NCBI RefSeq assembly: GCF_018917435.1
Contig: NZ_JAHLOQ010000030.1
Location: 1 to 42,395 of the forward strand
Direction of reading: 5' to 3'
DNA length: 42,395 nt
Source: Intestinibacter bartlettii
Lineage (GTDB): Bacteria; Bacillota; Clostridia; Peptostreptococcales; Peptostreptococcaceae
Positions 17,382 to 24,661 of the stretch are shown here, piece by piece. Position 1 is the stretch's first letter. The number at the start of each line of letters is the position of its first letter. A program made the translations under genes and the position numbers. The notes beneath the pieces were generated by a model. That model was not told where the DNA came from. It ran no database searches and worked only from the letters and a program-made list of their open reading frames with translations.

Positions 17382-17414
17382 ATAATAATAAGTTCCAGTT
17401 ATGGGAATGTCAAC
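17382..17414 (-). promoter_or_regulatory. MerR-type promoter of the aminotransferase gene
   Basis: On the minus strand TTGACA (17408-17413) is followed by a dyad with arms ACATTCCC and TGGAACTT around ATAAC. The -10 box is TATTAT at 17382-17387 (20-nt spacer); a second TATTAT at 17385-17390 would give 17 nt. The block 17393-17414 matches 15896-15917 at 21 of 22 positions. Confidence 0.65.
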
Positions 17415-17497
17415 CATTAATATTTTATATTTTATGAAAATTGGCAAAATTAAAACTTCCATTTATTGTTTATTTCTGTGCAAAATTTATATATAAT

Positions 17498-17511
17498 TTA
17501 CTTATAAGTAA
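17498..17511. promoter_or_regulatory. 14-bp perfect palindrome before the 61-aa gene
   Basis: TTACTTATAAGTAA lies directly after a TATAAT (17492-17497) and 10 nt before the ribosome site. Placed over the expected transcription start, it looks like an operator. Confidence 0.45.
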
Positions 17512-17534
17512 TTAATTTTTAAGGGGTGATAAAA

Positions 17535-17720
17535 ATGGGTGCAGGATGTTCAATGGAAAAAGGAATTCATGAAGATGTTCTTTACAAACAAATAAAAGAA
17601 GTGAATTATTCTGATAGCGATTTATTAAAATTAATATCTGATAGAGAAAAAAAAGGTGTCGTTAATGACTTTGTTTATAAAGCTTATGTTAAACTTGCTA
17701 AGGAAAGAGGACTAAGATAA
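17535..17720 (+). CDS. small conserved-type protein of unknown function
   Basis: A 61-aa hydrophilic protein beginning MGAGCSMEKG, then mostly helical and charged (VLYKQIKEVNYSDSDLLKLI, VYKAYVKLAKERGLR), pI likely basic. It has no membrane segment or recognised domain. The start at 17535 is set by AAGGGGTG (17521-17528) at 6-nt spacing; a GTG at 17526 lies within that site. It is divergent from the aminotransferase gene and ends in a strong terminator, so it is a complete, independently expressed unit. Confidence 0.75.
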   Translation: MGAGCSMEKGIHEDVLYKQIKEVNYSDSDLLKLISDREKKGVVNDFVYKAYVKLAKERGLR

Positions 17721-17732
17721 ACTTTTGAATGT

Positions 17733-17797
17733 AAAATGGATTCTATATAGTAGATAGTAAAAAAGCATCTATCTTATAGAATCCATTTTAATTTTAA
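17733..17797 (+). terminator. long terminator hairpin of the 61-aa gene
   Basis: A 15-bp perfect stem (17733-17747 with 17775-17789, starting AAAATGGATTCTATA) and an inner AGATAG/CTATCT stem, followed by TTTTAATTTTAATTTT. Confidence 0.85.
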
Positions 17798-17850
17798 TTT
17801 TATTTTCATTATTGGAGTACGTTGAATTTTATAGATACATTTTTATTTTT

Positions 17851-17886
17851 CCATATGCATAGAAAACCTTCTACTTATGCATATGG
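17851..17886. repeat. 11-bp perfect inverted repeat, 14-nt loop
   Basis: CCATATGCATA (17851-17861) and TATGCATATGG (17876-17886). There is no T-run after it on either strand. It lies in the non-coding stretch between the 61-aa gene and the immunity-like gene and may mark an old insertion boundary. Confidence 0.6.
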
Positions 17887-17895
17887 TAGCAGTAC

Positions 17896-17973
17896 TCACT
17901 CTAAAAAACTATACACAGTCCATTTATATGATCCTTTTCCAAATAAAACTTTAACCCAATATGGATTGCCTAC
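17896..17973 (-). pseudogene. 25-codon orphan protein fragment behind the immunity-like gene
   Basis: On the minus strand a short in-frame stretch reads VGNPYWVKVLFGKG then SYKWTVYSFLE and ends at TGA. It is bounded upstream by an immediate TGA and has no start codon or ribosome site. The Trp/Tyr/Gly-rich composition is protein-like and unlike the surrounding AT-rich DNA. I read it as the surviving C-terminus of a lost gene of this toxin locus; the parent family is not recognised. Confidence 0.4.
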
Positions 17974-17994
17974 TCAAAAAAATTTTAGATATAA

Positions 17995-18444
17995 TTATTT
18001 ACTATATTTTTTTATTATTTTAATTGCAATTTGATTATTATAATCAAAATCTAATATTGATTTCGCAAAATCAATAAGTTCTTTGTTATTAAATGGAGAT
18101 GTTGGACATTCACCAAATAATTCAATCGCCCAAATTTTAATTTTTATATATTCGGGGAAAAGTTTAACTGTCCTTTTTACATGCCAATGAATAATAGAAT
18201 AACTATCATCAATAAATGGATCCATAAACATTAAAATTTCACATAAAGTCATATGTTTATCTGGTGTTTCATTTCTATAAATTGCATACATTAAATAACA
18301 ATAATATTCTTTTGTATTTAATCTTGGGAAAATATCTATAATTCTATTAATACTGTATTCTCCTCCTACATTCTCAAATAAATCATATGCTTTGGAATAA
18401 AAACCTTTTTTAATTAAATGTGAATTTTTTATCTTTTTACCCAT
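17995..18444 (-). CDS. putative immunity protein of the Rhs toxin tip
   Basis: A soluble 149-aa protein rich in aromatic residues and Ile (SINRIIDIFPRLNTKEYYCYLMYAIYR split over residues 31-57; HWHVKRTVKLFPEY), without signal peptide or known domain. It overlaps the end of the Rhs gene by 16 nt and has AAGGTGGG about 6 nt before ATG inside that gene. A small gene immediately after a polymorphic-toxin C-terminus is the standard position of the cognate immunity gene; that role is inferred from position only. It appears intact although the upstream Rhs gene is broken. Confidence 0.6.
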   Translation of the reverse strand: MGKKIKNSHLIKKGFYSKAYDLFENVGGEYSINRIIDIFPRLNTKEYYCYLMYAIYRNETPDKHMTLCEILMFMDPFIDDSYSIIHWHVKRTVKLFPEYIKIKIWAIELFGECPTSPFNNKELIDFAKSILDFDYNNQIAIKIIKKYSK

Positions 18445-20034
18445 GCATTTCCCACCTTAAAAATTTTATTTACAACATTTCCAGTTACTGTAATAATTTC
18501 TTTTTTATATTTATAATTAATTTCTACAGATCCGCTTTTTTTCAAAGTCCATTTTCCATTTTTAATAGCCTTATAAACTAAATTTTTAACATTTGTATTA
18601 CTAGGATTTTTTAATACTCTGTTCCATAAATGTTTAGGCACATTTATATGATTATTAATTTTAAATTTACTAATAGTACCAACCCTTTTATAAGAACCTT
18701 TAAGTAAACCAGCTAAACTTGCACTTAACCAAGACCATGATTTTGCAATATAAGGTCCAACAAAATAACCTATTGCGGCAATTGATGCTCCTGATAAAGC
18801 AGCAACTCCTGCGATGAATACTGATTTAATATTTCCTTTAAGCCCTAATTTATTTGCTAGCCACTTGCCTAAATAATATCCACCTACAGCTCCTATTACT
18901 GCACCTATTACAGCTCCTACTATATTCGTAGCAATATGCCCACTTGGATCAACATAATTAATTGGATTATTCGCACAATAAACATATAAATGTAGTGTTT
19001 CTGGTTTGTCTTTTTCACCTCTATAAGTATCTTGCGTAATAAACCTTCCATCTTCTGGATTATAATATCTTGAATTTAAATAATATAAAGAAGATATATT
19101 ATCATAAACTCCACCAGTATAAGCTGTTTCATTATAGAAAGTTGTATCTCCTCTAGTTTCAGTTTCACCAAAGTCAGAATAAGTATAATTTACTTTCGCA
19201 TTACCATTATTAGCAACTATATTAGATGTACTACCTTTTATATCTTTATTATATATATAATACTCAAACCCTGATAAGTTATATCTCATAGTAGAAATTG
19301 TATTTCCTTCAAGTCCTACAAAATTATGACTTGTCTTCTTTTCATCTTTATCTGTTGTGTATAAAACATTTCCATTTTGATAATAATAATTTATAGAATT
19401 ATCTCCTTCGCTCTTTTGAATTCTTTGACCATTGCCATTATATAAATTACTTTGTGTTGTCGTTTTATTATTTTCAGTTTGTGTATAAGTATCTAGTCTA
19501 TTATCTACATCATAAGTCATTTCTTTTGTAATATTTTTAATGCTATCTACTTCCTTGATATTGTTTCCGTTTTCATCATAAGAATAAGTTTTCTTAGAAG
19601 TAGTTTTTCCAGTTGATAAATTTGATGTTTCTGAAGATACTAATTGGTTTAAATCGTTATAAGTGTAATCTGTTATATTATTTGTATCACTCAATATATT
19701 TGATTTTGATATCATATTTCCAACTTTGTCGTATTCATAAGCATAGCTTTCAGTTTTATTAGTCTTATTATTAACTATATCAAAATTTATAAGTCTATTT
19801 AATTTATCGTATTCATATGATCTCTTTTCGTCTACTTTATCGCTATCTTTTGTTGGATAATTATTTATATACGCTATTAATTTTTGCTTTAATTCCAGTA
19901 ATCCAATTGTATTCATTATATTCAAACTTGATTGATGTAATCCCGTCATTTAATGAAGTTGGATAAACAATTTCAGTTATATTTCCTTTAAAATCATAAG
20001 TGTAATCTGTTTTTTTATTTCCGTAGTTCCCCAC
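18429..20034 (-). pseudogene. truncated, frameshifted Rhs/YD-repeat polymorphic toxin
   Basis: The minus-strand remnant of a large Rhs wall or secreted protein. The main frame (about 19949-18429) carries YD repeats (YEYDKLNRLINFD, YEYDKVGNMISK, YTYNDLNQL, YSYDENGN), the Rhs core end (YLNSRYYNPEDGRFITQD, CANNPINYVDPSG), a glycine-rich hydrophobic linker and a roughly 85-residue lysine-rich C-terminal tip (KHLWNRVLKNP...GKWTLKKSG) that looks like a small toxin, possibly an RNase. The upstream 57 codons (TDYTYDFKGNITEIVYP) are in another frame (20034-19861), so one frameshift lies near 19865-19885. Everything before about 20034, some thousand codons in intact relatives, is missing, and no valid start exists. 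The roughly 200 nt upstream are plain AT-rich DNA. Confidence 0.8.
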
Positions 20035-20210
20035 CTACTATATTTTAAATTTAATATTGTATTAATATTTAAACTTATACTTAATTTTAGCATATTTTTC
20101 CAATCACAACAACAAATTTATAATTTTTTTAAGTATTTATATAATCAAATACTTTATCATATATAAATTAACCATAAACTCTAAAATATTATAAATTGCT
20201 CATAACTAAA

Positions 20211-20246
20211 AAAGGATCTGAATAAATTATTTATTTCAGATCCTTT
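20211..20246 (-). terminator. terminator overlapping the end of the small membrane protein gene
   Basis: AAAGGATCTG and an AATAAAT arm pair with ATTTATTTCAGATCCTTT. On the minus strand it ends in TTTTTTAG. The stem includes the stop codon at 20231. Confidence 0.85.
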
Positions 20247-20422
20247 TGTTCTTTCATTTTTAATTTTAACGCTTTAAAAAATCTCATCATTAAATATATT
20301 TCATAAGTCATAGCCACGCAGCAAATAAGTCTTGTAGTCATATCTGTTGTTTTTAGACCGACTTTAGCAAAATATACGAATAAGATAAAATCGACTGTAA
20401 ATATAAGTATATCTAATATCAA
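20231..20422 (-). CDS. small two-helix membrane protein
   Basis: About 63-66 aa with two hydrophobic helices (ILDILIFTVDFILFVYFA; LICCVAMTYEIYLMMRFF) and a basic Lys-rich C-terminus, so probably a small inner-membrane protein of unknown function. Start choice is unusual: an ATG at 20431 directly touches AGGAG with no spacing, while a TTG at 20422 has the normal 9-nt spacing, so I favour TTG. It has a clear promoter (20484-20512) but a terminator-like hairpin abuts its ribosome site. Confidence 0.6.
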   Translation of the reverse strand: MILDILIFTVDFILFVYFAKVGLKTTDMTTRLICCVAMTYEIYLMMRFFKALKLKMKEQKDLK

Positions 20423-20440
20423 TATTTTCATCTCCTAAAC

Positions 20441-20470
20441 AAAAAGCCCTGATATAAAACCAGAGCTTTT
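20441..20470 (-). terminator. terminator of the DUF134 gene / leader hairpin of the small membrane protein
   Basis: AAAAGCTCTG pairs with CAGGGCTTTT (one mismatch) and ends in TTTTTG on the minus strand. Only four nt separate the T-tract from the AGGAG of the next gene. It should stop DUF134 transcripts, and would be the first element in transcripts from the promoter at 20484-20512. Confidence 0.7.
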
Positions 20471-20483
20471 CATATTATTTCTA

Positions 20484-20512
20484 ATAATATCAAAATTTAT
20501 CGATGAAGTCAA
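20484..20512 (-). promoter_or_regulatory. promoter of the small membrane protein gene
   Basis: On the minus strand TTGACT (20507-20512), 17 nt, TATTAT (20484-20489). The predicted start lies just before the hairpin at 20441-20470. Confidence 0.6.
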
Positions 20513-20548
20513 TATTATATGTTTTCTAAGTAGTACGTAATAAACATC

Positions 20549-20986
20549 TTATTTTTTGCAACACCATTTTTTACAAAAGCTTTCTTTTTTATTGCACATA
20601 ACTTCTGTTGAAGAGCATTTTGGACATATTATTTTGTCTTGCTCGTATTTTACAGTGTAGATATATCCGCATTTTGCACATCTAAATTTGCAAAATCTAG
20701 TTGTATAATGACCGCCGGCGATTTTGATTGCCTTGCCTTGTGTGAGTGCTATTGCGATTTTTTTTCGCCCACTTTCGATTATATTTTGAAAAGTTTGGCG
20801 TGATATTTCCATCTTCTTTGCACATTCTTCTTGTGTAAGCCCTTCGATGTCTTTTAAACGTATTGCTTCTAATTCTTCTACTTTTAACTCTACTTCTTCC
20901 AGTTCACATTCTTTTTTTCCTAATGGAACAAAATAATTTCCTTCTGGAAAAAATTCTACTGTTCTGTATTTTGTAGGCCTTGCCAT
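20549..20986 (-). CDS. DUF134-family DNA-binding protein with zinc-ribbon tail
   Basis: A 145-aa protein. Residues 1-85 show the DUF134 pattern (MARPTKYRTVEFFPEGNYF; EELEAIRLKDIEGLTQEECA; MEISRQTFQNIIESGRKK), a sigma-70 region 4-like helix-turn-helix. The C-terminal part adds a probable zinc ribbon with C99, C103, C106, C121 and C124 and a Cys/Lys-rich end. It probably binds DNA as a regulator. It lies just downstream of the Mrp-type gene; DUF134 genes are often found with Mrp/NifX-type iron-sulfur genes, so a link to Fe-S or molybdenum metabolism is plausible. AGGAGGGGT precedes the ATG. Confidence 0.85.
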   Translation of the reverse strand: MARPTKYRTVEFFPEGNYFVPLGKKECELEEVELKVEELEAIRLKDIEGLTQEECAKKMEISRQTFQNIIESGRKKIAIALTQGKAIKIAGGHYTTRFCKFRCAKCGYIYTVKYEQDKIICPKCSSTEVMCNKKESFCKKWCCKK

Positions 20987-21040
20987 TTTAAACCCCTCCT
21001 ACATTTACCAGATTAAATTATACTTATTACTATATTGTAT

Positions 21041-21089
21041 AATCAAAAAGAAATTATATTCATCTAAAACTGTAGATAAATATAATTTC
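21041..21089 (-). terminator. terminator of the mrp gene
   Basis: GAAATTATATT (21050-21060) and ATCTA pair with TAGAT and ATATAATTTC. On the minus strand it is followed by TTTTTGATT. Confidence 0.75.
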
Positions 21090-21107
21090 TTTCATATACT
21101 GTTTATA

Positions 21108-21965
21108 TTAAGCCTGTGTTTTTTTTGCTTCTATTTCTTTTAAAGAGTTTAATAAGTTGATAACTATAGGATTGAATAATCCTTCTACTTCTTCATCACC
21201 ATCTTTGTATACACCGACAGATACATTTCCTAAACCAGCATTCATAGGCAATGTTCCAAGTAGATTTAATTGTAGATCATCTAATAATTTTGAAGTATCA
21301 TTTCCATTGAATATTTGTATTTTTTTACCGCAATCTGGACAGACGATATAACTCATATTTTCAACTAAACCTATTATTTCTATATCTAGTTTTTTAACCA
21401 TATTTACAGCTTTTGCAACTATCATAGATACCATATCTTGTGGTACTGAAACCATAACTATTCCGTTTATTGGAATTGATTGCATAACTGTTAAGGCAAC
21501 ATCACCTGTTCCTGGAGGCATATCTATTAATAAATAATCTAATTCTCCCCAAATTACATCTGTGTAGAATTGTTTTACTGTATTAGATATCATTGCTCCT
21601 CTCCATATTACTGGTTGATTTTCATCTTCTAATAATAAGTTAAGTGACATTACTTTTATTCCATCAGCACTCTGTACTGGATATATACAGTTATTAGGAG
21701 CTCCCATAGCTTTTGCATCTTTAACACCTAAAAGTCTTGGTATACTTGGCCCTGTTATATCAGCATCTAAAACGCCTACTTTATACCCCTGTTTTGCTAA
21801 GTTTCTAGCTATAAGTGCAGATACAGTAGATTTACCTACTCCACCTTTACCACTCATTACACCTATAATTTTTTTTATATTATTTAAAGGGTTGTTTTGG
21901 ATACCACAGCTTTGTTGGTCTTTATTACATTCCCCTTTAGATGGACATGATCCACAATTTGACAT
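21108..21965 (-). CDS. mrp: Mrp/Nbp35-type P-loop iron-sulfur cluster carrier ATPase
   Basis: A 285-aa cytoplasmic ATPase that binds and transfers Fe-S clusters. The P-loop GKGGVGKST is at residues 39-47, the switch/Walker B region is DYLLIDMPPGTGD, and the cluster-binding CPDC pair is C209/C212. The N-terminus (NCGSCPSKGECNKDQQSC) carries four cysteines as in Nbp35-like members. The start at 21965 is set by AAGGGGGA with about 9 nt spacing; the extra 10 codons of an upstream start have no such site. It is followed by a terminator and the DUF134 gene. Confidence 0.92.
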   Translation of the reverse strand: MSNCGSCPSKGECNKDQQSCGIQNNPLNNIKKIIGVMSGKGGVGKSTVSALIARNLAKQGYKVGVLDADITGPSIPRLLGVKDAKAMGAPNNCIYPVQSADGIKVMSLNLLLEDENQPVIWRGAMISNTVKQFYTDVIWGELDYLLIDMPPGTGDVALTVMQSIPINGIVMVSVPQDMVSMIVAKAVNMVKKLDIEIIGLVENMSYIVCPDCGKKIQIFNGNDTSKLLDDLQLNLLGTLPMNAGLGNVSVGVYKDGDEEVEGLFNPIVINLLNSLKEIEAKKTQA

Positions 21966-22076
21966 TTCTGATTCCCCCTTAATTGTTATTGGCATTTGCT
22001 ACTAACTAAATGATAGTCTTTTTGGTATTTTTTGTCAACGAATCATTTTAATTCTTTTTAAAAACATAAACTTATT

Positions 22077-23978
22077 CTAAACATATATATCTGAGAATTC
22101 TACTTCCATCATATTTATTTTACTTTCTTTATATCTATTACTATTATTATCTTGATTTTTCAGTATTTTTCTAGGCAATGTAAATATTATTGAACACCCT
22201 TTATTATCTTCACTCTCAACTTTCACAGTTCCACCATGTTTTTGTACTAATGATTTCACTATATAAAGTCCTATCCCACTACCTTCTCGTTCGCTCTTCA
22301 TCTTAGTTCTAACTTGTTCAAATCTATCAAAAATAGTAGGGATTTTTTCTTTTGGTATACCAGGTCCCTCATCTTTAACCTCAACAACTACATCTTTTTC
22401 TTTTACACTTACATTTACAAATATAGTTCCATTTTCCTTATTAAATTTAACTGCATTTGATAATATATTTAACATAATTCTTTCTATAAAATTAGGATCA
22501 AAACTAATAATTTCTTCTTCTTTATCAGTATCAAATACTAAATTCATATTTTTTGATTTGACAAACTGTATTACTGAAGAACATATTCCTTCTATAAAGT
22601 TTATTATATCTTCATTAATAGGATACATTTTTATACTATCAGAATCAATTTTAGTAGAATCAATTAAATTGTTTATTAATTTTACTAATCTAAATGTATT
22701 ATTTTCCATGATATTCATATATTTTGAAAAATAATCATAATCTTCTTTATTTAAATTATCTAATTTTAATTTTAAAACTTGTATTGAACTTAATATTAAA
22801 TTAACAGGTGTTCTAAGTTCATGTGATATATTAGCAAAAAAGTCCAATCTTAACTTTTCTTTTTCTTCTTCTAAATTTACATCCTTTGTAACATCAGTTA
22901 ATATACCAATTCTTTTTATAGTTTTCCCCGATTCATCATGTATAGGTAAAAATTTATATTGTATCCATTTTTCTTTTCCATTTTTAAGTTTTGCTTTTGC
23001 TCTACCTTCATTTAAACTTTCAAAATCATAGTTTTCTAATATACCTTGCTTTTGTTTTTCACTTTTAAAAAAGTCATTAAATTTATATACATCATCTTCA
23101 TAATACTCACAAGATTCTTCGAATATTGTTTCATAGGCTGGACTCATATAAATTATTTTTTTATCATCTCTTATAAAAAATACTGCATCGCTATATTTTG
23201 TTATCTCTTTAAAAGTTTTCTCATTTTTATTTAGGTTTTCATAAAATTTCGTTCTGCTTTTTCCCTCTATAGCTATTCCCATAGTTCCTATTGGATGGTT
23301 ATCTTCGTCTAATAGAGGCCATATAGTAGTATCCACACTTTTCTCACCAGAAAGAAATGGAAATTTTTCTTCAAAAATCTTTATAGTATTGTCTCTTATT
23401 ACTTCTTTCTCATTAGCTCTAAATTTATCGCACTGTTTTTTAGGCCAAACATCATAACTATTAAGTCCTTCTATACTTGACTTATCTTGGAATCCGGTTT
23501 CATCTAACCACTTTTTGTTAACAGTTATATAGTTTCCTTTTATATCTTTTATCCAAAAATAAATACCAGTAGCTTTATCTAGCTGTTCGGAAAACCTAAA
23601 AATCTCTTGTTCAAAATTTAATTTGCATAGAAATATAAAATATTCCTCTAAAGAATAACCCTCTACTGTTAAGTTTATTCCATATGATTTTTGACCAAAA
23701 GTTACTTTTTTAAATCCATCTGTCTCTATAGTACTTAATAAATCTTTTATTTTTATATTTTCATTATTAGTATTAAACATTTCCGTAATAACGTTTTTTA
23801 TATTATCTTTCTCTAAACTACTTTTTTTTGTTCCTTTTCTTAGAACATCTAATAGAGAATTATTGTAATCTATTATATCAAAATCTACATATTCCCCATA
23901 TTCATTTTTATACCCTTTAACCTTTAAAAATCCATCTCTACTACTTTTTAGGATTTTTTCATAAACTTTGTTACTCAT
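22077..23978 (-). CDS. orphan soluble PAS-domain sensor histidine kinase
   Basis: A 633-aa kinase with no membrane segments. Order: an N-terminal PAS-like region, a PAS domain about 135-245 (ATGIYFWIKDIKGNYITVNKKW; IEGLNSYDVWP), a second PAS about 255-370 ending in ITDVTKD, a HisKA domain with phospho-accepting H386 in FFANISHELRTPVN, and an HATPase domain (N box MLNILSNAVKFN, G1 DEGPGIP, F box FDRFEQV, G2 GSGIGLYIVKSL). The start at 23978 fits AAGGGGT at 7 nt; the ATG at 23984 touches it. No response regulator is adjacent. Multi-PAS kinases of this kind in clostridia include Spo0A kinases; that role is only a possibility here. Confidence 0.9.
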   Translation of the reverse strand: MSNKVYEKILKSSRDGFLKVKGYKNEYGEYVDFDIIDYNNSLLDVLRKGTKKSSLEKDNIKNVITEMFNTNNENIKIKDLLSTIETDGFKKVTFGQKSYGINLTVEGYSLEEYFIFLCKLNFEQEIFRFSEQLDKATGIYFWIKDIKGNYITVNKKWLDETGFQDKSSIEGLNSYDVWPKKQCDKFRANEKEVIRDNTIKIFEEKFPFLSGEKSVDTTIWPLLDEDNHPIGTMGIAIEGKSRTKFYENLNKNEKTFKEITKYSDAVFFIRDDKKIIYMSPAYETIFEESCEYYEDDVYKFNDFFKSEKQKQGILENYDFESLNEGRAKAKLKNGKEKWIQYKFLPIHDESGKTIKRIGILTDVTKDVNLEEEKEKLRLDFFANISHELRTPVNLILSSIQVLKLKLDNLNKEDYDYFSKYMNIMENNTFRLVKLINNLIDSTKIDSDSIKMYPINEDIINFIEGICSSVIQFVKSKNMNLVFDTDKEEEIISFDPNFIERIMLNILSNAVKFNKENGTIFVNVSVKEKDVVVEVKDEGPGIPKEKIPTIFDRFEQVRTKMKSEREGSGIGLYIVKSLVQKHGGTVKVESEDNKGCSIIFTLPRKILKNQDNNSNRYKESKINMMEVEFSDIYV

Positions 23979-24078
23979 AATCATACCCCTTTTTATGTGT
24001 GATTTAAGTTCAAATTTTGTAAAATATTAAATTATTATATTAATATATTATATTTTTTTATTAAAAATTCCTTTTTTT

Positions 24079-24117
24079 TATACAATTTTATTGTATATGC
24101 AATCCAATATTTGTCAA
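24079..24117 (-). promoter_or_regulatory. promoter and dyad upstream of the histidine kinase
   Basis: On the minus strand TTGACA (24112-24117), a 16-nt spacer and TACAAT (24090-24095). The -10 lies within a perfect dyad, TATACAAT-ttt-ATTGTATA on the plus strand (24079-24097), which would suit repressor control. Confidence 0.5.
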
Positions 24118-24152
24118 TATTCTTACTAAAATATAAATTAGAGAGGTGTTTT

Positions 24153-24581
24153 ATGAATAATGTAAGCTTAGTCGGAAGACTTGTTTCCGATCCAGAATTA
24201 AAATATGTAAATGAAGATAGACCATTTTGTAAATTTCGTATAGCTGTTTCTAGAAATTATAGAAATAAAGACGGAGTTATTCAAACCGACTTTATAAATA
24301 TAGATATGTGGGGTCGTAAAGCTGAAACATTCTGCCAATATTCCACTAAAGGTTCTTTAATCGCTGTAGAGGGTTCTCTAGAAATAAGAAAATATATAGA
24401 TAAAAATGGTGAAAACAGATATTATACAACTATAAAAGCAAGTAATTTTCATTTTCTAGGTCATAAACATTCTGAATTAAATAACAGTAAATTATTTAAT
24501 GATGAGGATTTATTTGATGAGGTTCTGAATGAAAATATATCAGATTTAGATGAACTTACAGAAGATCAAGTTCCATTTTAA
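24153..24581 (+). CDS. ssb: single-stranded DNA-binding protein
   Basis: A 142-aa protein with one OB fold: NNVSLVGRLVSDPEL at the start, CKFRIAVSRNYRNKDG, TDFINIDMWGRKAE, GSLIAVEGSLEIRKY. The linker is short and the acidic C-terminal tail ends DQVPF, the protein-docking tip comparable to DDIPF. The start at 24153 is set by GAGAGGTG; an upstream in-frame ATG at 24111 lacks a site. It is not flanked by rpsF and rpsR, so it is probably an additional rather than the replication-operon ssb. It is divergent from the kinase gene. Confidence 0.92.
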   Translation: MNNVSLVGRLVSDPELKYVNEDRPFCKFRIAVSRNYRNKDGVIQTDFINIDMWGRKAETFCQYSTKGSLIAVEGSLEIRKYIDKNGENRYYTTIKASNFHFLGHKHSELNNSKLFNDEDLFDEVLNENISDLDELTEDQVPF

Positions 24582-24582
24582 C

Positions 24583-24632
24583 TAAAAAAAATCTATGGAA
24601 TATAACGTATATACTCCATAGATTTTTATTTT
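24583..24632. terminator. bidirectional terminator between ssb and the glycogen operon
   Basis: AAAATCTATGGA (24588-24599) pairs perfectly with TCCATAGATTTT (24615-24626). T-runs follow on both strands, so it serves ssb and the convergent amylase end. Confidence 0.9.
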
Positions 24633-24661
24633 AAATATTTTAGTTGTTTAATATAATAATA

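Noticed and set aside
17822-18034. 70-codon open frame on the plus strand near the Rhs locus
   Set aside because: It runs through the 17851-17886 hairpin and into the end of the immunity-like gene antisense, and has no ribosome site. The protein-like signal here is on the minus strand.
20211-20246. Stem overlapping the small membrane gene considered as a repeat element
   Set aside because: It ends in a T6 tract on the minus strand right at the stop codon, so an ordinary terminator explains it.
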